NCBI GenBank assembly: GCA_016200135.1
Contig: JACQFI010000105.1
Span: 1-64,000 of the forward strand
From: Planctomycetota bacterium
GTDB lineage: Bacteria; Planctomycetota; SZUA-567; H5-PLA8
Length of the DNA stretch: 64,000 nt
Reading direction: 5' to 3'
Notes under the pieces: generated by a model
What the model saw: the letters and a program-made list of their open reading frames with translations, nothing else
What the model was told of the DNA's origin: nothing
The model's database searches: none
Made by a program: the position numbers and the translations under genes
Part shown: piece after piece, positions 55,076 to 63,508 of the stretch
Numbering within the stretch: position 1 is the stretch's first letter
How the letters are laid out: each line of letters opens with the position of its first letter

Positions 55076-58000
55076 ATGGCCGAAAGTGTTCCTCAAATCC
55101 TGGCGAACTGCCGCATCATGTCCAAACTTGGACAGGGCGGCATGGGGAGCGTGTACCGTGCGGTCCACACGACGCTTGGGCGCCCCATCGCGCTCAAAGT
55201 TCTGCCGGTCGAGTTCACGCGCAGCCCGGAGTACGTCGCGCGGTTCATGCGCGAGGCCCGCGCGGTCGCCAACCTGAGCCATCCCAACATCGTGAACGTG
55301 CACGACGCGGGCGAGCAGAACGGCATCTACTACATCGCGATGGAACTGGTGGACGGCGCGAGCATGGGGGCGCTCACGCATTATTACCGGCCGCTCTCCG
55401 AAGTCGAGTGCCTCAACTTCCTGCTGCAAGCGGCGAAGGGGCTCGCGGCGGCCCATGCGCGCGGCTTGGTGCACCGCGACCTGAAACCCGAGAACCTGCT
55501 CGTCAGCCGCGAAGGTTACTTGAAGATCGTGGACTTCGGGCTGGTGCTCGAACAGAGCAGCGACTCGCATCTGACGCGCACCGGCACGTTCCTCGGCACG
55601 CCGACCTACATGAGCCCCGAGCAGTGCGACAGCGAGACTGCCGACGCCCGCAGCGACCTGTATTCGCTGGGGGCGACCTTCTTTAGCGCCCTCACGGGCA
55701 AGCCGCCCTTCCAGGCGCCGACCGCACTGGGGATCCTCTACAAGCACAAGTTCGAGCAGCCGCCGGACCCGCGGTCGCTCGTACCGGACCTCACGGAAGC
55801 GTCGGCCAAGATTCTGCTCAAGCTGCTTAACAAGAAGCGCGAAGACCGCCAGCAGAACGCGCAGGAATTGATCGAGGAAGTGGAGAAGGCGCAGAAAGGC
55901 GTCGCGGGCAAAGAGAATACGTGGTCCCTGAAGGAAGCGCTGGGGAACCTCAAGCCGGCGCCGGATCTGCCGCTGGTCTTTGCCGCCACGCCCAGCCCCA
56001 ATCCGGTGGCGGCGTACACGCCCACGGTTCTGCCGGGCAATTTCGATCCGCGCAGCGCCACGGGCATGCCCACCGGGGGGACGCCGGCGCCGCTGAGCTC
56101 CGCGCCTGGGCAGACGCCGGTCCACATGGTGGGCACGACGCCCGCACGGCAGCCGTCGGCCTCCGGCTTTGAACCGACGCTGCTCACGGGAGGCAACCGG
56201 ACGCCCGTGGCGCAAGGGACCCCCGCGAGTTCGGGCTTTGAGCCGACGATGATCTCGGCCGGGAAGATGGCCGCGCAGCAGGCTTCGGGTGCGACGCCTT
56301 CTCCGCTGCAGATGACCCCGGCGCCCGCGCCGCTTCAGGAACTTCCGACCCCGACGGTGCTCTCGGGCCCGCAGGCGCAACAGGCGAAGGCCAGCAAAGT
56401 CCCGCTGCTGGCCGCCGCGGCCGCGGTGCTGCTGCTGGTAGTGGGCCTGGGCGCGTACTTCGGCTACGAGATGCTGCAGAAGAAGCAGCAGCTTTCGAAG
56501 TACAAGAGCGATATTCAGCAGTTCATCGAGGAGGGCGACCTTGAAAAGGCCGAGCGCGCCCGCAAAGCCGCGCTGGTCAAGTTCTCCGACGACACGGAAC
56601 TGCAGAACTTCGAGAGCCGTATTCTGGCCGGGTTCGTCAAGCGCGCCGAGAGCGAGTTAACCAAGGATGTCACCAAGGCCGGCGAGGCCGTGCGCTCGGG
56701 ACTGCAGTTCTTCCCCGACGACAAGACGCTGAAAGACCTGCAGCAGAAAGTGCTGACGGGCTACGTCGCCGCCATCGAAAAGGCCATTAAGGAAGCCAAG
56801 GACAAGGATGCGCGCGCCCTGCTCGCCGCGGCGTTTGCCGAATTCCCCGGCAACTACCAGCTCGGTGAATTGCAGCAGCAGTTAAGCGACAGGCATGCGG
56901 AGCAAAAGGCGAGGTTCGGCGACGCCTTGAAGAAAGGCATCGAAGCGTTTCAGGGCGGCGACTATCCTGCAGCAGAAGATCATCTGTTGGAAGCCGCCAA
57001 ATACAAACCGACAGACCCGGAACTCGAGACCAAGCTGCGCAAGCCGCTCTTCGACTACTACATGAAGACGTCCACGGACGCGGCCAAGGGCGAGAAGTGG
57101 CAGGACGCGCTCGAGGCGGCGAAGAAAGCGGGTGCGTTCGGTTCCGCCGACGAAGCCGTGCAGACCTGCGAACGGCGCATCAAGATCGAAGCCGTTCGAA
57201 CCGACGCCGACGCGGCCAACAAGAAGGGCGACTGGCGCGGCGCGGCCCTCAAACTGCTCGACGCCTGCACCCTGACCGACGAGAAGAAAGACACGGCGCT
57301 CAAAGCCCAACTCACGCAACAAGCCGCCGCGTTGCGGTCGGCCGGGTTCGAACGCGAGATTCAGGACGCGGAGAAGGCGCTGCAGTGGGACAAGGCCTCG
57401 AAGCGGATCGAAGAGGCCCTGCAGGTCATGGGTCCCAACGATGCGCTCAGCCAAAGGTTGCAGACCGCGCGCAACAACTTTGCCAAATCGACGACCTTCG
57501 CCGATGCCATGAAGTCCGGCGACGAGTCCATGGGCAAGAAGAATTGGGCGGACGCGCGCAACAGCTTCCAGGCGGCGCTTAATATCAAGAAAAACGATGC
57601 GACGGCGCAGGCTAAATTCACGGAAGCCGATGTGCGCTTTCAGATTGAGAACGGCAATTCACTCTTTGCCGCGCAAAACTGGACTAACGCCAAAGAGGTC
57701 TACCAGTCCGCCGAGTTGACCGCCAACGCGCTTAGCGGCGCCGAGTACAAGGACCTGAAAGACTCGCTCAAGCGCTATATCGAGCAGGTGGACCAGCGCG
57801 TGAAGGACCTGGAGCAGAGCGAGAAGGACGCGGCCAGAATGGCCACCGAGGGGAAGCTTGCGGAAGCGATCAGGGCATACGAGGCCCTAAAGACCTTGAA
57901 CAAGAGCAAACAGGGCGGCTACGACTCGGAGATCTCTCGCATCAAGCGGGAGGACCAATACCGCTCCTGGCTCAAGAACGGCGACGATGCGGTGCAACTC

Positions 58001-59263
58001 GGCAAATTCGCCGAAGCGCGCGACGATTACCGCAAGGCCCTGGAGAAAAAAGCCGACGACAGCCAGGTCAAGGACGAGATCGCCAAGCGCCAAAAGAATG
58101 TCGATGCCCAGGAGAAGTTCCAGGCCGGCGAGACGGCCTGGAAGGTCTCGGACTGGCGCAAAGCCAAGACCGGTTACGAGGACGCGCAAGCCGCCTATCC
58201 GGAAGCGCCCAAGGACTTCAAGGATCTGGTCAAGAAGCAGCTCGATGCGGTCAACGCCCGGCTGAAGCAGATCAACGATGCGGATGCGAAAGCCGCCATG
58301 GCGCTCAAGGACAAGCGTTTCGACCTCGCCGAAGCCGGCTACAAGGAATTGCTCACTCTGGACCCCTTGAACAAAACGCTGTACGACAAGGCCATCGCGG
58401 ACCTGCAACCCAAGATTGCGGAGTACAAATCCCAGCTCGATAAGAAACAGCAGGAAGACGAAGACCGCAGGAAGAAAGAGGCCGAACTCCAGGCCAAGAA
58501 GGACCGCTATGCGAATAACATCGCCGTGGCCAAACAGAAGATCAACGGCCGCGATTACGACGGCGCCGAGAACGCACTGAAAGCCGCGCTGGCGGAATTC
58601 CCCGAAGATTCCACGGCCAAGCAAATGCAGCTGCAGATCGAAGAATTAAGGAAGAGACACTTCGACCAGCAGGGCGAGAACGAAGTCTGGAACAAGGTCG
58701 AGCCGCTCGCGAAGCAGGGCCAGTACGCCGCGGCCAAGCAGCAGGCCGACGAAGGCGTGCGGCAGAATCCGGCCCTGGCCGACACGGTGAAACCGTGGTC
58801 GGATGCGCTGAACGCGCTGGCCTCGGCGGATGCGGCGGCGGATGCGGCTTCGAAAGCGCTCGACGACGGCCTGCGCGTCAACAACCTAACCGGCGAAGCA
58901 CAGGGCGCGTTGACGCGCGGCAAGGCCGATCTGAGAAACGCAGTGACTGCCGCGCAGCGAAGTTTCCTGGGCAAGAATTACAACGATGCGCAACGAAGCG
59001 CGAACGACGCCGCGGTGAACGCCAAGCGCTCGGCCCGCGAGGCGCTTAGTTCGGCCGCCGAATCCTGCAGCGCGCAGGCGCGCGCCGAACGTGCAAGCGG
59101 CGGAGGCGGCAACACGGGCGGGAAGCCGCCGCGCCACGACAACGCCGGCGAAGGCGACCTGCCCGGCACCGAGGCGCCCGCGCCCAAGGGCGACGAGCGG
59201 AAGGCGAAAGCCTACGACGACGCCGCCAAGGCGCTCCAGCAGATTGCCAACGGCCTGCGCTAA
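55076..59263 (+). CDS. Giant Ser/Thr protein kinase with TM segment and long repeat-rich C-terminal region
   Basis: A 1395-residue protein. The N-terminal Hanks kinase (about 10-275) is complete: 'GQGGMGSVY' (19), Lys41 in 'IALKVL', 'HRDLKPEN' with Asp135, 'DFGLV' (153) and 'GTPTYMSPEQ'. A Pro/Thr/Gly-rich linker (about 300-435) contains repeated 'FEPT' segments that could be phospho-acceptor or FHA-binding sites ('GFEPTLLTGG', 'GFEPTMISAG'). One membrane segment spans about 443-465. The remaining 900 residues are highly charged, Ala/Lys/Glu-rich helical repeats of TPR-like or coiled-coil character, presumably outside the cytoplasm if the kinase is inside. The C-terminus ends in a Gly-rich tail. 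It may act as a signalling scaffold. Confidence 0.9.
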   Translation: MAESVPQILANCRIMSKLGQGGMGSVYRAVHTTLGRPIALKVLPVEFTRSPEYVARFMREARAVANLSHPNIVNVHDAGEQNGIYYIAMELVDGASMGALTHYYRPLSEVECLNFLLQAAKGLAAAHARGLVHRDLKPENLLVSREGYLKIVDFGLVLEQSSDSHLTRTGTFLGTPTYMSPEQCDSETADARSDLYSLGATFFSALTGKPPFQAPTALGILYKHKFEQPPDPRSLVPDLTEASAKILLKLLNKKREDRQQNAQELIEEVEKAQKGVAGKENTWSLKEALGNLKPAPDLPLVFAATPSPNPVAAYTPTVLPGNFDPRSATGMPTGGTPAPLSSAPGQTPVHMVGTTPARQPSASGFEPTLLTGGNRTPVAQGTPASSGFEPTMISAGKMAAQQASGATPSPLQMTPAPAPLQELPTPTVLSGPQAQQAKASKVPLLAAAAAVLLLVVGLGAYFGYEMLQKKQQLSKYKSDIQQFIEEGDLEKAERARKAALVKFSDDTELQNFESRILAGFVKRAESELTKDVTKAGEAVRSGLQFFPDDKTLKDLQQKVLTGYVAAIEKAIKEAKDKDARALLAAAFAEFPGNYQLGELQQQLSDRHAEQKARFGDALKKGIEAFQGGDYPAAEDHLLEAAKYKPTDPELETKLRKPLFDYYMKTSTDAAKGEKWQDALEAAKKAGAFGSADEAVQTCERRIKIEAVRTDADAANKKGDWRGAALKLLDACTLTDEKKDTALKAQLTQQAAALRSAGFEREIQDAEKALQWDKASKRIEEALQVMGPNDALSQRLQTARNNFAKSTTFADAMKSGDESMGKKNWADARNSFQAALNIKKNDATAQAKFTEADVRFQIENGNSLFAAQNWTNAKEVYQSAELTANALSGAEYKDLKDSLKRYIEQVDQRVKDLEQSEKDAARMATEGKLAEAIRAYEALKTLNKSKQGGYDSEISRIKREDQYRSWLKNGDDAVQLGKFAEARDDYRKALEKKADDSQVKDEIAKRQKNVDAQEKFQAGETAWKVSDWRKAKTGYEDAQAAYPEAPKDFKDLVKKQLDAVNARLKQINDADAKAAMALKDKRFDLAEAGYKELLTLDPLNKTLYDKAIADLQPKIAEYKSQLDKKQQEDEDRRKKEAELQAKKDRYANNIAVAKQKINGRDYDGAENALKAALAEFPEDSTAKQMQLQIEELRKRHFDQQGENEVWNKVEPLAKQGQYAAAKQQADEGVRQNPALADTVKPWSDALNALASADAAADAASKALDDGLRVNNLTGEAQGALTRGKADLRNAVTAAQRSFLGKNYNDAQRSANDAAVNAKRSAREALSSAAESCSAQARAERASGGGGNTGGKPPRHDNAGEGDLPGTEAPAPKGDERKAKAYDDAAKALQQIANGLR

Positions 59264-59342
59264 GCGGTCCCGCTAAAGCTTAGGATTGAAGATTCGGCCG
59301 ATTTCGTGCCGCAGGCGGCTTGCCCGCCGCTACGGGTGCTCC

Positions 59343-60293
59343 TTACTCGCCGGCTTCGATGCGCTCGGCCAGTTCGGCGGAACGGACCGCGGCGGCGAAA
59401 TTGTTCTCGCACTCCTTGCCGGCCGCGACGCTCTCGATGAAATGCCTGGTTTCGGCGTCGTAGCCGTAGATCACACGGAACTCGTCGGTGCCGCAGAGTT
59501 CCGCGCCTTTGAGGATCTTGGGTTCTTTCTTCCCGCTCTCGAAGATCTCGGCCGTCTCCGGCGCGCGGACATACGCGCTGATCCCGCTGCCGTGGAACTC
59601 AAAGCGCTCGTAGCGGTTGCCGTTCTTGCGGTTGGCGCTGAGCAGGCCGACCGCGCCGCGCTTGAAGCGCACAATGGCGTTAAAGTTATTCAGCCAGTCT
59701 TCGCCCTGAAGCCGGTCCACGTAGCTGTGGCACCCGGCCGTCTCGCCGCCGATCCAGCTCAGCACGTCGATCACGTGGATCACGTCCGAACGGATAATGG
59801 AGACTTTGTTCTGCTCGTAATTCTCCTTCATGTTCTTGTGGAACTCGGCCATAACCGTGTTGATGGGGCCGTTCTGCTCGACCAGGCGCCGGGCCTCCGC
59901 CAGCACCGGCGAGAAGCGCCGGTTGAACGCTACGGCCGTGAGGCAACGGTGCTTCTGCGCGGCGGCGGTGAGTTCGCGCGCCTCGGCCGCGCTCACGCCC
60001 AGCGGTTTTTCGGTGAAGACGTGCTTCCCGGCGGCGAGGCAATCGAGGATGATCTGGCGCACGAAGCGCGGCGACATGATCACGTACACGGCGTCGATCT
60101 TCTCGCGCTCGAACATCAGCCGGTAATCGGAGTACTTACCCGGAATCCCGTACTTGGCCGCGGTCTGTTCGCGGCGCTTCTCGTCCAGGTCGCAGACCGC
60201 GACCAGCTTGGCTTTGGGATGCTTTGCAACGCTGGGATAGTGCACGGCGTTGGCCATGTCGCCCGCGCCGATGAAGGCCACATGAATCGTCAT
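59343..60293 (-). CDS. Gfo/Idh/MocA-family NAD(P)-dependent oxidoreductase
   Basis: A 316-residue oxidoreductase. The N-terminal Rossmann fold begins 'IHVAFIGAGDMANAVHYPSV', 'LVAVCDLDEKR' follows, and the family motif 'HVFTEKPLGV' carries the conserved Lys. The C-terminal domain contains 'VIHVIDVLSWIGGE', typical of sugar dehydrogenase or dehydratase members. The substrate is probably a sugar, inositol or sugar acid. The start at 60293 ('MTIHVAF') follows GGGAGCG; the frame opens to 60455 without similarity. It is convergent with the giant kinase. Confidence 0.9.
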   Translation of the reverse strand: MTIHVAFIGAGDMANAVHYPSVAKHPKAKLVAVCDLDEKRREQTAAKYGIPGKYSDYRLMFEREKIDAVYVIMSPRFVRQIILDCLAAGKHVFTEKPLGVSAAEARELTAAAQKHRCLTAVAFNRRFSPVLAEARRLVEQNGPINTVMAEFHKNMKENYEQNKVSIIRSDVIHVIDVLSWIGGETAGCHSYVDRLQGEDWLNNFNAIVRFKRGAVGLLSANRKNGNRYERFEFHGSGISAYVRAPETAEIFESGKKEPKILKGAELCGTDEFRVIYGYDAETRHFIESVAAGKECENNFAAAVRSAELAERIEAGE

Positions 60294-60474
60294 CGCTGTT
60301 TCGCTCCCATGTAAGCGCCGAAGGCTTGTCCGCCGCGCCGGCTCGCTATCCAAGCCGTATGCGAGAAACTGGGCTAACGTTACTTGAATAAGAGTGCGCA
60401 TGCCACCGGTTCCCTCTGGCCCGCCTGAGCGATTCTCGACAGGCCCGGAATGCATACGGTGCAGGGGAAAAGGC

Positions 60475-60502
60475 TTGACATGGATTATCGAATCATTAAC
60501 CT
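60475..60502 (+). promoter_or_regulatory. Candidate sigma-70 promoter for the signalling operon
   Basis: A perfect TTGACA (60475-60480) is followed after 16 bases by TAACCT (60497-60502), in the AT-rich gap ahead of the first MshEN-type gene (60573). The -10 is weak, and a further AT-rich TATTTA lies at about 60519. It is the best promoter candidate for the four-gene operon that runs off the window end. Confidence 0.4.
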
Positions 60503-60572
60503 GCCGTAAAGCTTTGATATTTATGTACGTTGCGCGCTCTCTTGTCGCCAGCTAGGGGGAGGGTCATGCTCT

Positions 60573-61187
60573 ATGAGTGATAAGCTGGGGGAGATGCTGC
60601 TTAAAGCCAATTTGATCACGGAAAGCCAGCTTCGCACGGCGCTGGATACGCAGCAGCAGGTGGGCGGCAAACTGGGCGTGATTCTGCTGAAACTGCGTTA
60701 CCTACCTGAAGATACCATGGTCTCGTTCCTCGGGAAGCAGCTCAATCTGCCTACGATGCAACTGAAGGACCTCGTGGTGTCGCCCAAGGTCTCCGCGCTG
60801 ATGGACGTGGAACTTCTGGAGAAACACCAGATGCTGCCCATCCGCCGGAAGGACGACGTGCTGATCCTGGCCGTGGCCGATCCCATGGACTACAACGCCG
60901 CGGACGAGGTCCGCTTCCTGACGGGGCTGCGCACGGAACTGGCCGTGGCCTCGCGGAGCAACATTCAGAAGGCGATCGACTACTATTTCCACGGCCTGCC
61001 GTGTCCGGACCTGGCGAGCGCCGACGAGGAAGTGCGGACCTCGGGCGAGCACGCGGCGGTGAGCGGAGGCCGGGGTGCGGTGCGTCTGCCGCCCGCGCAG
61101 GTGCTGCAGGCGCTCGTGGATCTGCTGATTGAGAAGAAAGTCATTCAGAAGGAAGAACTTGCGGCCAAACTCGGCAAGGCCAAGTAG
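60573..61187 (+). CDS. Stand-alone MshEN/GspE-N-domain protein, possible c-di-GMP sensor
   Basis: A 204-residue protein consisting essentially of the N-terminal domain of type II secretion/type IV pilus ATPases. Two repeats, 'KLGEMLLKANLITESQLRTALDTQ' and 'KLGVILLKLRYLPEDTMVSFLGKQ', match the RLGxxL...LxxxLxxQ pattern of MshEN domains, known to bind c-di-GMP, with Lys in place of the first Arg. A GspE-N-like domain follows ('LLEKHQMLPIRRKDDVLILAVADPMD'). The ATPase is absent. The C-terminal 45 residues form another helical 'LVDLLIEKKVIQKEELAAKLGK' unit. The ATG at 60573 follows GGGGGAGGG. First gene of a signalling operon; c-di-GMP binding is inference. Confidence 0.82.
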   Translation: MSDKLGEMLLKANLITESQLRTALDTQQQVGGKLGVILLKLRYLPEDTMVSFLGKQLNLPTMQLKDLVVSPKVSALMDVELLEKHQMLPIRRKDDVLILAVADPMDYNAADEVRFLTGLRTELAVASRSNIQKAIDYYFHGLPCPDLASADEEVRTSGEHAAVSGGRGAVRLPPAQVLQALVDLLIEKKVIQKEELAAKLGKAK

Positions 61188-61277
61188 GTTTGACCTTTGG
61201 CCGCCTTGTGCATAGTATGGCCTTTGCCCATTGGACTTTGGCCGTGCTCGGTCAGCTTTTAGGGGACGAGAGTTTAC

Positions 61278-62384
61278 ATGAAGACCCTCTCAACGCCGGA
61301 ACTGGCCCAACGGGTGGCGCAGGAACTGAGCGCGCCTGAAGCGCAGACGCGCGCGGTGCTCGACCGCGCCATTGAAGTCATGCGCAAAGAGCTGCAGCGC
61401 GGCAACCGCATCGAACTCCCGCAATTCCTCTCGCTCTTCGTCAAGACCGGCCAGGCCGTCTCGACCAAGGGCACCACGAATCCCTCCGTCAACCTTCCTC
61501 CGGCGCGGCTGGTTCAATTCGACCTCGACGAGAGCCTGCGCAAGAAGATCGAAGGCTCCGGCCAGTACCAGATCCTGCTGGTGGTCCCGCGCAAGAACTT
61601 CTTCACGGGCGTGATGGCCGCGCGGCTCTCGAGCGTGCGCAGCGAAGTGACGGTCATCGACGGCGAGAGCAACGCGATCACATTCCTCGAAAAGCACCAC
61701 CCCGACTTGATCGTGCTCGATGTGGGGCTCGGGGAACCTTCGAAGGTCTGCGAGTTCGTCAAGAAGCGCAAAGAGACGAGCCTGACCGCGATCATCCGCG
61801 TCTACGCCGAAGGCGAGGACCCCGCCGTGGTGAAGGGCGTGCAGTCGGTGGCGGACGAGACGATCATCGAGCCCTTCGAGCTGACGGACCTGGTGAAACT
61901 GACCGAATCGGAGCTCGCGCGCTTCGCCGAAGAGCGCAACTACTTCGAACACGAGATGCACTTCAAGGTCCAGTCGGGCGAGGACCACATCGAGATCGCC
62001 AACGACCTCGTGGCCGGGCTGCTCGCGCAGTCGGGCCTGACCGAAGAGTCGGGTTCGGCGCTGGGCGTGGCCTTTCGCGAGGCGCTCGATAACGGTAACC
62101 GCCACGGCAACAAGATGAACGAGAAGCGCCATGTGGACATCCAGTACATCGTGGATCGCGAGAAGGTGACGCTGGCCGTTACGGACGAGGGCGATGGCTT
62201 CGACACCGAGATCTACCTGAGCCGCGGCGTGAGCGGCAATCCCGTCGACGCGGCGCGTGAGCGGAACCTGCAGGGCGGCGCGGGCGGGCTGGGCATCATG
62301 CTGATGCTCAAATGCGTGGACAAGTTGGAGTACAACTACGCGGGGAATAAGATCACCCTGACGAAGTACATCCGCAAAACCTGA
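61278..62384 (+). CDS. HU/IHF-like + degenerate receiver + HATPase (RsbW-like) fusion protein
   Basis: A 368-residue three-part protein. Residues 1-90 follow the HU/IHF pattern: a helix pair, 'LQRGNRIELPQFLSLFVKTG', then 'NPSVNLPPARLVQFDLDESLRKKI'. Residues about 95-210 look like a response-regulator receiver ('ILLVVPRK...DLIVLDVGL...ETIIEPFE'), but the N-terminal acidic pair is missing and the conserved Lys before Pro-Phe is Glu, so it is probably not phosphorylated normally. Residues about 235-365 are a GHKL ATPase of the RsbW/SpoIIAB type: N-box 'REALDNGNRHGN', G1 'DEGDGFD', G2 'GGLGIMLM'. It is likely a serine kinase/anti-sigma module of a partner-switching circuit. The ATG at 61278 is 90 bases after the MshEN gene. 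Confidence 0.82.
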   Translation: MKTLSTPELAQRVAQELSAPEAQTRAVLDRAIEVMRKELQRGNRIELPQFLSLFVKTGQAVSTKGTTNPSVNLPPARLVQFDLDESLRKKIEGSGQYQILLVVPRKNFFTGVMAARLSSVRSEVTVIDGESNAITFLEKHHPDLIVLDVGLGEPSKVCEFVKKRKETSLTAIIRVYAEGEDPAVVKGVQSVADETIIEPFELTDLVKLTESELARFAEERNYFEHEMHFKVQSGEDHIEIANDLVAGLLAQSGLTEESGSALGVAFREALDNGNRHGNKMNEKRHVDIQYIVDREKVTLAVTDEGDGFDTEIYLSRGVSGNPVDAARERNLQGGAGGLGIMLMLKCVDKLEYNYAGNKITLTKYIRKT

Positions 62385-62440
62385 GCCCCCTACGGCGATA
62401 GGCGGGGTACGTAAAGGAGCCGTCAAGCGGCGAGGCACCC

Positions 62441-63460
62441 ATGGCAAACATCGAATTCCGCGTAAAGGTCATCAAATCGCCCTCCGGCATCACGGCCACG
62501 CTGGCCGAGATGGACGGTTCCATCGATGCCAGCACGATCCAGCAGTTCCAGCAGGTCATGGACAAGCTGATCGAGAAGGGCGTGAAGAACCTGATCCTGG
62601 ACTGTACGAACGTTAAGTACATCAACTCGACCGGTCTGGGCACGCTGCTTAAGTACGCCGACACCTTCGAGTCCATCGGCGGGCACATCGCCTTCTGCCG
62701 CGTACCCAGCAAAGTCATGCTCGTGATGGAGATGCTGGGCTTTAACGCGCTCTTCAACATCGTGCCGGACGAGGCCACGGCGCTGAAGTCCTTCTCGGGC
62801 AAGCTTGCGCCGCCCGCTTCGGTAAAGGTCCAGACGACGCCCGCGGCTCCAGCCTACGCGCCTCCGGCTCCGCCGTCCTACGCTCCGCCCGCGCCCGCCG
62901 CGCCTCCCGCGGCCGCTCCGCCCGCGGCTTCCTTTCCCATGCAAACGGCCTGCGCGCGCTGCCGCGTTACTTTGGATGTCCCGAAGATCGGCAAGTACAA
63001 GTGCCCCCGCTGCGGCGCCGTGCTGGCCGTCGAACCCACCGGCCGCGTGCGCTTCTTCGCCTCGAAGAAGGGCCGCCCGATCGAGATCAGCATTCCCTCG
63101 AAGAAAGAACTGGTGCCCGGCATCAGCGCCTTGGCGGCAAGCTGCGCCTCGGCGGCCGGTTTCGACAACGGTTCGACCGACTCGATCTCCAGCGCGGTGC
63201 AGTCCGCCTGCGACAACCTGATCGACCACGCCTACGGCGGCGATCCGGGCAACGTAGTTCACATGCTGATCGTGCCCAACGGCACGACGCTGACGATCAA
63301 GATCGCGGATCACGGCAAGGCGCTCGATTTCGGGCCTTCGGGATCGATTCACAGCGATTCGCGGTTCGCGGCCGTGGTCAGTTCGATGGACACGGTCGAA
63401 CATCGCCCCAATCCCCGCGGTGGCAACATGATCACGCTGATCAAGGTCATGCAGCAGTAG
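62441..63460 (+). CDS. STAS + zinc ribbon + HATPase fusion protein
   Basis: A 339-residue fusion. Residues 1-115 are a STAS (anti-sigma-antagonist) domain with the phospho-acceptor motif 'YINSTGLGTLL' (usually D-S-x-G; here N-S-T-G). A Pro/Ala/Tyr linker follows (about 125-165), then a zinc ribbon ('CARC', 'CPRC', about 169-192). The C-terminal HATPase-like domain has N-box 'QSACDNLIDHAYGG' and G1 'IADHGKALDFG', ending 'NPRGGNMITLIKVMQQ' without a classic G2 box. A single chain thus carries both antagonist and kinase-like partners of a switch. The ATG at 62441 is 56 bases after the previous stop, with AAAGGAG upstream. Confidence 0.85.
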   Translation: MANIEFRVKVIKSPSGITATLAEMDGSIDASTIQQFQQVMDKLIEKGVKNLILDCTNVKYINSTGLGTLLKYADTFESIGGHIAFCRVPSKVMLVMEMLGFNALFNIVPDEATALKSFSGKLAPPASVKVQTTPAAPAYAPPAPPSYAPPAPAAPPAAAPPAASFPMQTACARCRVTLDVPKIGKYKCPRCGAVLAVEPTGRVRFFASKKGRPIEISIPSKKELVPGISALAASCASAAGFDNGSTDSISSAVQSACDNLIDHAYGGDPGNVVHMLIVPNGTTLTIKIADHGKALDFGPSGSIHSDSRFAAVVSSMDTVEHRPNPRGGNMITLIKVMQQ

Positions 63461-63508
63461 TCTTGGGCCGGTGGAGCTACTCCGCCGCACGGTACGGAAG
63501 GCGATTCC

